Origin: Frankiales bacterium | GTDB lineage: Bacteria; Actinomycetota; Actinomycetes; Mycobacteriales; SCTD01 | DNA: 39,397 nucleotides | Assembly (NCBI GenBank): GCA_025965475.1 | Contig: JAOPWV010000133.1 | Location: 1-39,397, forward strand | Direction of reading: 5' to 3' | Shown: piece by piece, positions 15,070-23,745 of the stretch | Layout: every line of letters begins with the position of its first letter | Position numbering within the stretch: position 1 is the first letter of the stretch | Made by a program: the position numbers and the translations under genes | The notes under the pieces: model-generated | What the model was told of the DNA's origin: nothing | What the model saw: the letters and a program-made list of their open reading frames with translations, nothing else | The model's database searches: none

Positions 15070-15438
15070 TCAGTACTGCGGCGGCGGCAGCGCCGGTGCG
15101 GGGAAGAAGTGGACGAGCGTGGTCGTGCCGTCCTTCTCGGCCACCCGGAGATCGGCTTCGATCACCTTCGCCTCGGTGATCTCCAGATCCGACGGGTGCC
15201 AGATCATGTGGCGGAGCAGCACCGGGAACCGGGGCGAGTTCCCTCCCACGCCGAGGACGACGACATCGTCCTTCGGGTCGTAGTTGACGTACGAGAACGG
15301 CATCTTCTCCACCTCGTGCGGATCGCCGTAGCTGCGGTCGAGCACTTCCACGCTCACCTGGTAGCCGACCCGCTCGTCGGTCAGCTCGTCGAGGAACTCC
15401 TTCCAGTGCTCGCGTTCGATCGTGACGGTGTCCGCCAT
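15070..15438 (-). CDS. DUF5335-like small acidic protein
   Basis: The 122-residue soluble protein (VTIEREHWKEFLDELTDER ... PFSYVNYDPKDDVVVLGVGG) resembles the DUF5335 family of actinobacterial proteins of unknown function. I rely on recognition of the pattern, not a search. It has no signal peptide, membrane helix or obvious catalytic motif. The ATG at 15436-15438 follows a purine-rich AAGGGGCAGG. It lies downstream of the hemerythrin gene on the same strand, but a strong hairpin (15529-15561) separates them, so it probably has its own promoter. Confidence 0.7.
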   Translation of the reverse strand: MADTVTIEREHWKEFLDELTDERVGYQVSVEVLDRSYGDPHEVEKMPFSYVNYDPKDDVVVLGVGGNSPRFPVLLRHMIWHPSDLEITEAKVIEADLRVAEKDGTTTLVHFFPAPALPPPQY

Positions 15439-15528
15439 GCTGCCTGCCCCTTGTCTCCGGTCGGAGCGGTCGAAATCCAGCCAGGCCCACCCGTAGCCGC
15501 CGCCGCACGACCGAAACCAGGGCAGGCA

Positions 15529-15561
15529 CGAGGCCGCCTCCCGGTGCGGGAGACGGCCTCG
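15529..15561 (-). terminator. Hairpin terminator downstream of the hemerythrin gene
   Basis: The arms at 15529-15542 and 15548-15561 pair over 14 positions with one mismatch, around a 5-nt loop. No U tract follows, which is common in actinobacterial terminators. It lies 16 bp beyond the hemerythrin stop. Confidence 0.65.
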
Positions 15562-15576
15562 TCGTGTCCTGGGCGG

Positions 15577-16119
15577 TTACTCCCTCTGGACCGCCTTGAG
15601 CGCCCGATCGACCACGGCGGCGGCCGGGTTGGACAGGTTGCCCGGGGGGTCGTCCGGCGCCTCGGGCTCCGGTCGGACCGGCGCCGTCGCCTTGGCCTTC
15701 TCGAGGATGTCCCCGAGCTCCTGCAGGGACTTGCGCCCCATGGCCTCGCGGACCTTGGGGAACATCTCCTGCTCCTCCTCCTCCACGTGATGGCGGACGC
15801 TCTCGATGAGGACGGTCACCTTCGCGTCGAACCGCTCGTGGTCGGGCGACATGTCCTCCAGCTCGGACAGCGTCCACTTCACGATGTGATGCTCCTCGAG
15901 CCCCTCGAGCACGTCGTCCTCGATGTCCGGAGCCTGCTCCCGGACCGTCGGGTAGAAGTGCTGTTCCTCGATGGCCGCGTGCACCGCCAGCCCCTCGATG
16001 ATCTGGTCGACGAGCTTGCGCTTGGTCGCCTTCGCGCCGTCGCCCAGCTTCTCGAACTGCTTGAACAGTTTCTCGAGGTCCTTGTGGTCGTTCTTCAGCA
16101 GCACGATCGCGTCAGGCAC
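15577..16119 (-). CDS. Hemerythrin HHE-domain protein
   Basis: The 180-residue cytoplasmic protein is a four-helix HHE bundle (about 3-125). It carries the di-iron ligands of the family: NDHKDLEKLF near the start, HAAIEEQHFYP (about 47-57), EEHHIVKWTL and RHHVEEEEQEMFP. Such proteins bind oxygen, nitric oxide or iron and are linked to oxidative and nitrosative stress. A charged, Pro-rich tail (about 146-180) extends beyond the domain. The true start is the GTG at 16117-16119, with GGAGGAA 5 nt upstream; the large upstream open frame is spurious. A hairpin terminator follows. The small gene at 16155-16400 lies just upstream on the same strand. Confidence 0.92.
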   Translation of the reverse strand: MPDAIVLLKNDHKDLEKLFKQFEKLGDGAKATKRKLVDQIIEGLAVHAAIEEQHFYPTVREQAPDIEDDVLEGLEEHHIVKWTLSELEDMSPDHERFDAKVTVLIESVRHHVEEEEQEMFPKVREAMGRKSLQELGDILEKAKATAPVRPEPEAPDDPPGNLSNPAAAVVDRALKAVQRE

Positions 16120-16154
16120 GGGTTCCTCCGAAAGGTGTGACAGGTGGCTCCGCC

Positions 16155-16400
16155 CTACCCCGGAACCGGATTCCCGACCACACGGTGCGCGGTCGCGGCG
16201 GCCAGTCCCTCGGCGAGCGCACCGACCAGCCGCGCGGCCTCGTCGCGGGTCAGCCGGCTGGTCGCCACACAGGTCCCTTCGCGCCAGGTGCTCAGGACGA
16301 CGCATCCGAGGTCCAGGTGCCAGGAGACGCGCAGTGCGCGGTCGCCGTGCCGGGCGTCGCCGAACCACTCGCCGCGCGGCGGGAGGGCGGTGACGGTCAT
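16155..16400 (-). CDS. Small conserved-looking hypothetical protein
   Basis: The 81-residue protein (MTVTALPPRGEWFGD ... HGDRALRVSWH) has two or three predicted beta strands (LRVSWHLDLGCVVLSTW) followed by a C-terminal helix containing LTRDEAARLVGALAEGLA. This layout is seen in many short actinobacterial proteins of unknown role. There is no signal peptide. ATG at 16398-16400 is the best start because the upstream extension is arginine-rich non-coding sequence. It ends 35 bp before the hemerythrin start and could be its operon leader gene. Confidence 0.65.
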   Translation of the reverse strand: MTVTALPPRGEWFGDARHGDRALRVSWHLDLGCVVLSTWREGTCVATSRLTRDEAARLVGALAEGLAAATAHRVVGNPVPG

Positions 16401-16503
16401 GTACGGAGCGTGCGCGCGCCGCCGCCCGCTGTCCAGAGACCCGGGCTGTCGTGGCACCGTGAATGCCCTGAGGGGACGGGACCGACCAGAGGAGCCGTGG
16501 AGC

Positions 16504-18057
16504 GTGGTGGTCGACCTGGTGGCTGCCCGTGTGCTCGCGCAATCCGGTCTCCTCAGGCCGGCCCGGCCCGACAGGCTGCTCGGCATGGCGCTGTCCGTTG
16601 CCCGCTGGGGCGTCACGCTCGCCACCGGCTACGCCGCGGGCGCCGCCCGGCACCCGCTGCGGGAGGCGCTGGTCGACGACGACGGCTCCCTGTCCTGGCG
16701 GGACATCGACCGGCGTACCGGCCGCATCGCCGGCGAACTGCGGGCCCGCGGCGTGGGGGAGGGGGACGCGGTCGGCCTGCTGGCCCGCAACGGGCGCGGG
16801 TTCGTCGAGACCGCGACCGCGCTGGCCAAGTGTGGCGCGGACGTGCTCTACCTCAACACCGGGTCCGCGGGCAGTGTGCTCGCCGACGTGCTGCGCCGCG
16901 AAGATGCCCTGGGCGTCGTGTACGACGCGGAGTTCGGCGACCTGCTGGCCGAGGCGGCGCGCGGCCGACTCGCGCTCACGACCGAGGAGCTCGGCCGGCT
17001 GGCCACCCGCCCCGGGCCGAAGGCCCCGCTGCGCCCCTCGCACACCTCGCGGCAGGTCATCCTGACCAGCGGGACGACGGGCGCGCCGCGTGGCGCGGCC
17101 CGCAGCGGGGCGGGGATCCGCGACGCCGTCTCCGTCCTCTCCCGGATCCCGCTGCGCGCCGGCGGGACGACGGTCATCGCGGCGCCGGTCTTCCACGCGT
17201 GGGGCCTGGGGCACCTGTCGCTCGGCATGCTGCTCGGATCGACGGTCGTGCTGCGCCGCCGGTTCGACCCCGAGCAGGTCCTCGCGGACATCGAGGCGCA
17301 CCGGGCGACCGCACTGATCCTCGTTCCGGTGATGCTCGAGAAGCTGCTGGCCGCGGACCCGTCGACGTACGACCTGTCGTCGCTGCGCGTCATCGCGGCC
17401 AGCGGCAGCGCGCTGCCAGGAGAGCTGGCCGAGCGGACGCTCGCGGCGTTCGGTCCGGTGCTCTACAACCTCTACGGCTCGACCGAGGTGGCCTACGCCG
17501 CGGTCGCGACGCCCGGGGATCTTCTGGCGGACCCGCACACCGCCGGGCGGCCGCCGCACGGGGTGACGCTGCGCGTCGTCGACGACGAGGACCGGGAGCT
17601 GCCGCCGGGCGAGGCCGGACGCATCTTCGTCGCGAACGGGCTGGCCTTCGACGGCTACACCGACGGCTCCGACCGGGACCGGCTCGGCGGACTCGTCGCG
17701 ACCGGGGACCTGGGGGTGATCGACGAGGACGGCCGGCTGACGGTGCTCGGGCGGACCGACGACATGATCGTCGTCGGCGGCGAGAACGTCTACGTCGGCC
17801 AGGTCGAGGACGTACTGCTCGCCCACCCGGGGGTGCGCGAGGTCGCCGTGGTGGGCGAGGAAGATAGGACGTACGGCGCTCGGTTGGTCGCCCACGTCGT
17901 GCTCGACGCACCGGTGGACACGGCCGAGCTCCAGGACTGGGTGGCGACGAGGCTGGCCCGGTTCGCGATGCCACGGGAGGTGAAGGTGTACGACGAGCTG
18001 CCGCGCAACAGCACCGGCAAGGTGCTCAAGCGTGAGCTGAGGGACGCCACGCCGTGA
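16504..18057 (+). CDS. AMP-dependent acyl-CoA synthetase/ligase (FadD-like)
   Basis: The 517-residue ANL-superfamily enzyme activates a carboxylic acid with ATP and then loads it on CoA. Motifs in order are the P-loop [43 protein letters not shown] and the catalytic lysine region [11 protein letters not shown] at the C-terminus. The P-loop lysine usually found before the last glycine is arginine here. Length and layout fit medium- to long-chain fatty-acid ligases such as mycobacterial FadD proteins, but the substrate is not known. The GTG at 16504 has AGAGGAG 9 nt upstream; a second GTG follows directly at 16507. The stop overlaps the clpS start as GTGA, an unexpected coupling of lipid and proteolysis genes. 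Confidence 0.9.
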   Translation: MVVDLVAARVLAQSGLLRPARPDRLLGMALSVARWGVTLATGYAAGAARHPLREALVDDDGSLSWRDIDRRTGRIAGELRARGVGEGDAVGLLARNGRGFVETATALAKCGADVLYLNTGSAGSVLADVLRREDALGVVYDAEFGDLLAEAARGRLALTTEELGRLATRPGPKAPLRPSHTSRQVILTSGTTGAPRGAARSGAGIRDAVSVLSRIPLRAGGTTVIAAPVFHAWGLGHLSLGMLLGSTVVLRRRFDPEQVLADIEAHRATALILVPVMLEKLLAADPSTYDLSSLRVIAASGSALPGELAERTLAAFGPVLYNLYGSTEVAYAAVATPGDLLADPHTAGRPPHGVTLRVVDDEDRELPPGEAGRIFVANGLAFDGYTDGSDRDRLGGLVATGDLGVIDEDGRLTVLGRTDDMIVVGGENVYVGQVEDVLLAHPGVREVAVVGEEDRTYGARLVAHVVLDAPVDTAELQDWVATRLARFAMPREVKVYDELPRNSTGKVLKRELRDATP

Positions 18058-18338
18058 CCGCCCCCGCGCAGCTGGACCGTCCGGAGACCGACGAGAGCAC
18101 CACCCCGGACCGCCCGTGGGTCACGATCGTCTGGAACGACCCGGTCAACCTCATGAGCTACGTGACGTTCGTGCTGATGGAGTTGTTCGGCTACTCCCGC
18201 GAGAAGGCCGAGGTGCTCATGCTCGACGTCCACCGCAAGGGCCGGGCCGTGGTCTCCAACGGCACCCGGGAGCAGATGGAGCACGACGTCGCCCGCCTCC
18301 ACGCGCGCGGCCTGTGGGCCACGCTGCAGCAGGACTGA
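18054..18338 (+). CDS. clpS: ATP-dependent Clp protease adaptor ClpS
   Basis: The 94-residue protein has a flexible acidic N-terminus (1-20) and the ClpS core. It keeps the N-end residue binding pocket ([12 protein letters not shown], residues 26-37) and the [13 protein letters not shown] region including H60. ClpS binds ClpC/ClpA and delivers proteins with destabilising N-terminal residues to the ClpP protease. The GTG start overlaps the acyl-CoA synthetase stop (GTGA), so translation is coupled. The following DUF2017 gene begins 12 bp after its stop, as in other actinobacteria. Confidence 0.96.
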   Translation: MTAPAQLDRPETDESTTPDRPWVTIVWNDPVNLMSYVTFVLMELFGYSREKAEVLMLDVHRKGRAVVSNGTREQMEHDVARLHARGLWATLQQD

Positions 18339-18350
18339 CGGGACTCACAG

Positions 18351-18905
18351 ATGCGCTTCAAGAAGACCCGTCGTGGGATCGAGGGCAAGCTCGAGGCTGT
18401 CGAGGCGCAGGTGCTCGCGCAGTGTGCGGGTGAACTGCTCGAACTGCTCGGCGACTCCGAGGCCGTGCCGGACGACCCGATCGCGGCGATGGTGGGGCTG
18501 CCGAGCGGCGAGGTCACCACGCCCGGGGATCCCGCGCTCGCCCGGCTGCTGCCGGACGCGTACGCCGACGACGCCGAGGCCGAGGCGGCCCGCGACTTCC
18601 GGCGGTACACCGAGGCGGACCTGCGCGCCGGCAAGCGGGCGGCCGCCTCCGTCGGACTCGCGCAGCTCCAGCCGCTCCTGGACCACGGTGGGCGGCTGGT
18701 GCTCGACCGGGACGACGCGGACCTGTGGCTCTCCTGGCTGAACGACGTACGGCTCGTCCTGGGCACCCGGCTCGAGGTGACCGAGGACATGACCGAGGAC
18801 GACCTGGACCCGGACGACCCGCGGGCGCAGGTCCTGCAGATCTACGGCTGGCTCGGCTGGGTCCAGGAGTCCCTGCTGACGTGCCTGGACCCGCGCGTCA
18901 GCTGA
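18351..18905 (+). CDS. DUF2017 protein (Rv1332-like)
   Basis: The 184-residue acidic, mostly helical cytoplasmic protein belongs to DUF2017, a family found almost only in actinobacteria and nearly always beside clpS. The start MRFKKTRRGIEGKLEAVEA, the central EAEAARDFRRYTEADLRAGKR and the C-terminal QIYGWLGWVQESLL are typical. Its role is unknown. The constant linkage to clpS suggests a part in regulated proteolysis, but this is inference. ATG at 18351. A 130-bp gap with a leaderless-type promoter separates it from mec. Confidence 0.9.
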   Translation: MRFKKTRRGIEGKLEAVEAQVLAQCAGELLELLGDSEAVPDDPIAAMVGLPSGEVTTPGDPALARLLPDAYADDAEAEAARDFRRYTEADLRAGKRAAASVGLAQLQPLLDHGGRLVLDRDDADLWLSWLNDVRLVLGTRLEVTEDMTEDDLDPDDPRAQVLQIYGWLGWVQESLLTCLDPRVS

Positions 18906-19024
18906 GACCGGCCCACCCCCCTGGCGACGTCCGCTCGCCGGGACAGCTCCACGCGGCGGCGCGGCGGACGGGCCCGGGCCGGGCGCTGCCGATGGTCCCG
19001 AAGCAAGGAGTCACCCCGGCTCGC

Positions 19025-19030
19025 TAGCCT
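19025..19030 (+). promoter_or_regulatory. -10 element TAGCCT for a leaderless mec mRNA
   Basis: TAGCCT ends 6 nt before the ATG at 19037, so the start codon coincides with the expected transcription start. This also favours ATG 19037 over GTG 19031 as the initiator. Confidence 0.6.
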
Positions 19031-19036
19031 GTGGCC

Positions 19037-19435
19037 ATGCTCGAGCTGCCCCGCGAGATGGTCGACCGGATCGTCGCCCACGCCCGACGCGACCATCCGG
19101 ACGAGGCGTGCGGCGTGATCGCCGGCAAGGAGGGCATCCCGACGCGGGTGTTCGAGATGGAGAACGCCGAGCGCTCGCCGACCTTCTACCGCTTCGAGGC
19201 CAAGGAGCAGCTGCGGGTCTGGCGCGACATGGACGACGCCGACGAGGTGCCGTTCGTGATCTACCACTCGCACACCGCGACCGAGGCATACCCGTCGAGG
19301 ACGGACATCTCGCTCGCCTCCGAGCCGGAGGCCCACTACGTGCTCGTGAGCACCCGCTCCGACGACGACGTGGAGCTGCGTTCGTACCGGATCCTGGACG
19401 GCGTGGTCTCCGAGGAGGAGATCACCGTCACCTGA
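19037..19435 (+). CDS. mec: JAMM-motif metalloprotease Mec (CysO-cysteine peptidase)
   Basis: This 132-residue zinc peptidase has the full JAMM signature: E23 (PDEACGV) and YHSHTATEAYPSRTD with H77, H79 and D90. In mycobacteria Mec (Rv1334) cleaves cysteine from the CysO-cysteine adduct made by CysM, releasing free cysteine. The order mec-cysO-cysM is the same here. GTG 19031 would add two residues, but the -10 element points to ATG 19037. A 9-bp hairpin begins directly after the stop codon. It may have a second job of trimming the two residues after the CysO di-glycine. Confidence 0.93.
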   Translation: MLELPREMVDRIVAHARRDHPDEACGVIAGKEGIPTRVFEMENAERSPTFYRFEAKEQLRVWRDMDDADEVPFVIYHSHTATEAYPSRTDISLASEPEAHYVLVSTRSDDDVELRSYRILDGVVSEEEITVT

Positions 19436-19467
19436 GACGCGCGCTCCGACCCCGGAATGCGCGCGTC
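19436..19467 (+). promoter_or_regulatory. Hairpin between mec and cysO
   Basis: GACGCGCGC (19436-19444) pairs perfectly with GCGCGCGTC (19459-19467) around a 14-nt loop, starting at the base after the mec stop codon. It could be an attenuator, an mRNA-stability element or a weak terminator. Confidence 0.4.
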
Positions 19468-19524
19468 GTACCCGCCTGTTGGACCCTGAGAGCTGTTACC
19501 CGAGTTGAGGAGACCCCTTCCGCC

Positions 19525-20758
<1,234 letters not shown>

Positions 20759-20766
20759 CCGCCCCG

Positions 20767-20772
20767 TAGGGT
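20767..20772 (+). promoter_or_regulatory. -10 element TAGGGT for a leaderless murI mRNA
   Basis: TAGGGT ends 6 nt before the GTG at 20779 and no Shine-Dalgarno is visible. murI may therefore be transcribed from its own start codon as well as by read-through from cysM. Confidence 0.55.
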
Positions 20773-20778
20773 GACGCC

Positions 20779-21603
20779 GTGACCAGCAGCCGCCACGGGG
20801 ACGCGCCGATCGGCGTCTTCGACTCCGGCGCCGGCGGTCTCACCGTGGCCCGGGCGTTGCTCGACCAGCTCCCCGGCGAGCCGCTCCTCTACGTCGGCGA
20901 CACGGCGAACGGTCCGTACGGCCCGCTGCCGATCGCGGACGTGCGCCGGCATGCGCTGGCCGCCATGGACGAGCTGGTCGCCCAGGGCGTCAAGCTGCTG
21001 GTGATCGCCTGCAACAGCGCGAGCAGCGCCTGTCTGCGGGACGCCAGGGAGCGCTACGACGTCCCGGTGGTCGAGGTCATCCAGCCCGCCGTACGCCGCG
21101 CTGTCGCCGCGACCCGCAACCACCGGGTCGGTCTCATCGGCACCCGCATCACGGTGGAGAGCCGGGCCTACGAGGACGCGTTCGCGGCCGCCCCGCAGGT
21201 CACGCTCACCAGCGCGGCGTGCCCGCGGTTCGTCGACTTCGTGGAGCGCGGGGTGACCACCGGTCGGCAGCTGCTCCAGCTGGCCACCCACTACCTGGAA
21301 CCGGTCCTCGCCGCCGACGTCGACACCCTCGTGCTCGGCTGCACGCACTACCCGCTGCTCACCGGCATGATCAGCCTCGTGGTCGGGGAGAAGGTCACCC
21401 TCGTGAGCAGTGCCGAGGAGACCGCGAAGGACGTCTACCGCGTGCTCGCCCGTGAGGGCCTGGGCCGCGATGAGGAGGCCCCGCCGCCCGTGCACCGCTT
21501 CCTGGCCACCGGCGACCCCGAGCCGTTCACCCGGCTGGGCCGGCGCTTCCTCGGGCCCGAGATCGGCACGGTCGGCGGGTTGCGGGAGCGGCTGTGCAGC
21601 TGA
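20779..21603 (+). CDS. murI: Glutamate racemase MurI
   Basis: The 274-residue cofactor-independent racemase makes D-glutamate for peptidoglycan. It contains [11 protein letters not shown] (D15), the first catalytic cysteine in IACNSASS (C78) and the second in LGCTHYPLL (C188), with the family length and spacing. It acts in the cytoplasm. The GTG start has a -10 element at the leaderless distance. The last 10 bp overlap the start of the MBL-fold gene, so those two are translationally linked. Confidence 0.96.
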   Translation: MTSSRHGDAPIGVFDSGAGGLTVARALLDQLPGEPLLYVGDTANGPYGPLPIADVRRHALAAMDELVAQGVKLLVIACNSASSACLRDARERYDVPVVEVIQPAVRRAVAATRNHRVGLIGTRITVESRAYEDAFAAAPQVTLTSAACPRFVDFVERGVTTGRQLLQLATHYLEPVLAADVDTLVLGCTHYPLLTGMISLVVGEKVTLVSSAEETAKDVYRVLAREGLGRDEEAPPPVHRFLATGDPEPFTRLGRRFLGPEIGTVGGLRERLCS

Positions 21604-22340
21604 CCGTCCTCGGCTGCGCGGGCACCTACCCCGGGCCGGACTCGGCCTGTTCGAGCTACCTGGTCGAGCACGACGGGTTCCGGCTGGTCCTCGACTTGGG
21701 GGCCGGCTCGCTCGGCGAGCTGCAGAAGCACGCCGACCTGCTCGACGTCGACGCCGTCTACGTCTCGCACCTGCACGCCGACCACTGCATCGACCTGGTC
21801 GCCTACTCCTACGCCCGGCGCTACCACCCGGGCGGGCTGCCGCCCCGGTTGCCGGTCTACGGGCCGGCCGGGCTCGCCGAGCGCATGTGCGGCGCGTTCG
21901 AGGCGCCTCCGGTCGACGGCCTGCGTGGCGTCTACGACTTCCGGGAGGTCCCCGTCGGGAGCCGGCGGATCGGGCCGTTCACCGTCACCAGCGCCCGGAC
22001 CAACCACCCGGTCGAGTGCCACGCGCTGCGCGTGGAGGCCGACGGGCGCTCGCTGACGTACTCCGGTGACAGCGCGACGAGCGACGCGCTGGTCGACCTG
22101 GCCCGGGGCACCGACCTCTTCCTCTGCGAGGCGACCTGGCCGGACGCCCCCGGCAACCCGCCGGGCCTGCACCTGTCGGGCCGGGAGGCGGGGGAGCACG
22201 CCGCCCGGGCCGGTGTCGGGTCACTCGTCCTCACGCACATCGTCCCCTGGGCCGACCGGGAGGCCATCGCCGCCGAGGCGCGGTCCGCCTTCACCGGGAC
22301 GGTCCAGGTGGCGCACCGGGGCACCGTCTACCTGGTCTGA
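21594..22340 (+). CDS. MBL-fold hydrolase (Rv1339-like, RNase Z/cAMP phosphodiesterase relative)
   Basis: The 248-residue metallo-beta-lactamase-fold protein has the metal motif [10 protein letters not shown], a second ligand histidine in [12 protein letters not shown], aspartate in [10 protein letters not shown] and a final histidine in [11 protein letters not shown]. The family resembles RNase Z, but the actinobacterial homologue beside rph (Rv1339 in M. tuberculosis) has been reported to hydrolyse cyclic AMP. The GTG at 21594 overlaps the murI stop by 10 bp. The same position in other actinobacteria supports this assignment, but the substrate here is inferred. Confidence 0.88.
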   Translation: MQLTVLGCAGTYPGPDSACSSYLVEHDGFRLVLDLGAGSLGELQKHADLLDVDAVYVSHLHADHCIDLVAYSYARRYHPGGLPPRLPVYGPAGLAERMCGAFEAPPVDGLRGVYDFREVPVGSRRIGPFTVTSARTNHPVECHALRVEADGRSLTYSGDSATSDALVDLARGTDLFLCEATWPDAPGNPPGLHLSGREAGEHAARAGVGSLVLTHIVPWADREAIAAEARSAFTGTVQVAHRGTVYLV

Positions 22341-22365
22341 CGGCGCCGGCAGCACCCGCTAGCCT
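22337..22365 (+). promoter_or_regulatory. Promoter for leaderless rph: CTGACG-N17-TAGCCT
   Basis: CTGACG (22337-22342), 17 nt, then TAGCCT (22360-22365), which ends 6 nt before the GTG at 22372. Both hexamers and both spacings fit the primary sigma factor and a leaderless start. The -35 overlaps the upstream stop codon. Confidence 0.65.
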
Positions 22366-22371
22366 CGGGCG

Positions 22372-23112
22372 GTGACCCGCCCCGACGGCCGCGCGGCCGA
22401 CCAGCTCCGCAACATCTCCCTGACCCGAGGCTGGCTCGACCATGCCGAGGGGTCCTGCCTCGTGGAGTTCGGGGCGACCCGTGTCCTGGTGGCGGCCAGC
22501 GTCACCGAGGGCGTCCCGCGCTGGCGCAAGGGCTCCGGGCTCGGCTGGGTGACCGCCGAGTACGCGATGCTGCCCCGCGCCACGCACACCCGCAGCGACC
22601 GCGAGTCCGTCCGCGGGCGTATCGGCGGGCGCACGCACGAGATCAGCCGGCTGGTCGGGCGCAGCCTGCGGGCGGCGATCGACCTCAAGCTGCTCGGCGA
22701 GAACACCATCGCCATCGACTGCGACGTCCTGCAGGCCGACGGCGGCACCCGGACCGCGGCCATCACCGGCGCGTACGTCGCGCTGTCCGACGCCTGCGCC
22801 TACCTGCAGCGTCCCGGTGCCATCGTGCGCAGCATCGCCGCGGTGAGCGTGGGCATCGTCGACGGCGAGCCGCGGCTGGACCTGCCGTACGTCGAGGACG
22901 TCGCTGCCGACACCGACATGAACGTCGTGGCGACGGGCGACGGCGAGATCGTCGAGGTGCAGGGCACCGCGGAGGGGGCGCCGTTCTCGCGGACCGAGCT
23001 CGACGCGCTGCTCGACCTGGCGCTCGCCGGTTGCGCGGACCTGGCGGCCCTGCAGAAGGCCGCGCTCGCCGAGCCGCTGCGCCCCCGGCACACCGGCGCC
23101 ACCGCACTATGA
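22372..23112 (+). CDS. rph: Ribonuclease PH
   Basis: The 246-residue phosphorolytic 3'-5' exoribonuclease trims tRNA 3' ends, releasing nucleoside diphosphates, and forms a hexameric ring. Recognisable stretches are [14 protein letters not shown], the phosphate-site [13 protein letters not shown], and [19 protein letters not shown]. The GTG start lies 6 nt downstream of a -10 element. The stop overlaps an ATG that opens the first of two mini-ORFs leading to rdgB. Confidence 0.96.
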   Translation: MTRPDGRAADQLRNISLTRGWLDHAEGSCLVEFGATRVLVAASVTEGVPRWRKGSGLGWVTAEYAMLPRATHTRSDRESVRGRIGGRTHEISRLVGRSLRAAIDLKLLGENTIAIDCDVLQADGGTRTAAITGAYVALSDACAYLQRPGAIVRSIAAVSVGIVDGEPRLDLPYVEDVAADTDMNVVATGDGEIVEVQGTAEGAPFSRTELDALLDLALAGCADLAALQKAALAEPLRPRHTGATAL

Positions 23113-23139
23113 GGCAGGCACCATGAGGCACGCGCTGTG
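23109..23139 (+). repeat. 14-bp tandem duplication forming an ATGA/GTGA ladder between rph and rdgB
   Basis: ATGAGGCAGGCACC (23109-23122) and ATGAGGCACGCGCT (23123-23136) precede the rdgB GTG at 23137. The rph stop overlaps the first ATG. Mini-ORF MRQAP ends at 23124-23126 overlapping the second ATG, and mini-ORF MRHAL ends at 23138-23140 overlapping the rdgB GTG. Each unit carries GAGG 8 nt before the next start codon. Confidence 0.9.
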
Positions 23140-23745
23140 ACGACGCGCGTCGTCCTCGCCACCCGCAACGCCGGCAAGGTGGCTGAGCTGCAGCGGATCC
23201 TGGCGCCGTACGGCGTGGAGCTGCTCGGGCTCGACGACGTGGCGCCCTACGAGCCCGGCCCGGAGACGGAGCCGACGTTCGCCGGCAACGCGCTCGGGAA
23301 GGCGCGCGAGGCGGTCCGGCACACCGGGCTGCCCGCCGTCGCCGACGACAGCGGCGTCGCGGTCGACGCGCTCAACGGCATGCCCGGCGTGCTGTCCGCC
23401 CGCTGGGCCGGCCGGCAGGGCGACGACCGGGCGAACCTCGACCTTCTGCTCGGCCAGCTCGCCGACGTGCCCGAGGAGCGGCTCGGAGCCCGGTTCGTCT
23501 GCGCGGCAGCCGCCGTGCTCCCGGACGGCCAGCAGGTCGTCGTCGAGGGGGTGCTCGAGGGCCGCCTGGTCCGCGAGCCGCGCGGGACCAACGGCTTCGG
23601 CTACGACCCCGTGTTCGTCCCGGCCGGACAGCAGCGCACGACCGCGGAGCTGAGCGCGCAGGAGAAGGACGAGATCAGCCACCGCGGGCAGGCCTTCCGC
23701 GCGCTGGCGCCGCAACTGATGGCAGCCCTGTCGCCTAAGGGTTAG
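23137..23745 (+). CDS. rdgB: XTP/dITP diphosphatase (RdgB/HAM1)
   Basis: The 202-residue house-cleaning pyrophosphatase hydrolyses non-canonical purine triphosphates such as dITP and XTP to monophosphates, protecting DNA and RNA. It has the nucleotide-binding LATRNAGKVAELQ at the N-terminus, the catalytic VADDSGVAVDALNGMPGV, and GTNGFGYDPVF near the C-terminus. The GTG at 23137 overlaps the stop of a preceding mini-ORF. The final 11 bp overlap the end of the convergent glycosyltransferase gene. Confidence 0.95.
   Translation: MTTRVVLATRNAGKVAELQRILAPYGVELLGLDDVAPYEPGPETEPTFAGNALGKAREAVRHTGLPAVADDSGVAVDALNGMPGVLSARWAGRQGDDRANLDLLLGQLADVPEERLGARFVCAAAAVLPDGQQVVVEGVLEGRLVREPRGTNGFGYDPVFVPAGQQRTTAELSAQEKDEISHRGQAFRALAPQLMAALSPKG

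Noticed and set aside
15577-17895. 772-codon frame ending in hemerythrin, read as a large fusion protein
   Set aside because: Everything before the GTG at 16119 is antisense to the acyl-CoA synthetase or Arg-rich. A good Shine-Dalgarno lies just before that GTG.
18331-18350. Possible fourth duplicated junction between clpS and the DUF2017 gene (GGACTGAC / GGACTCAC)
   Set aside because: The similar octamers do not contain start codons or create overlapping mini-ORFs, so this is not the ladder arrangement.
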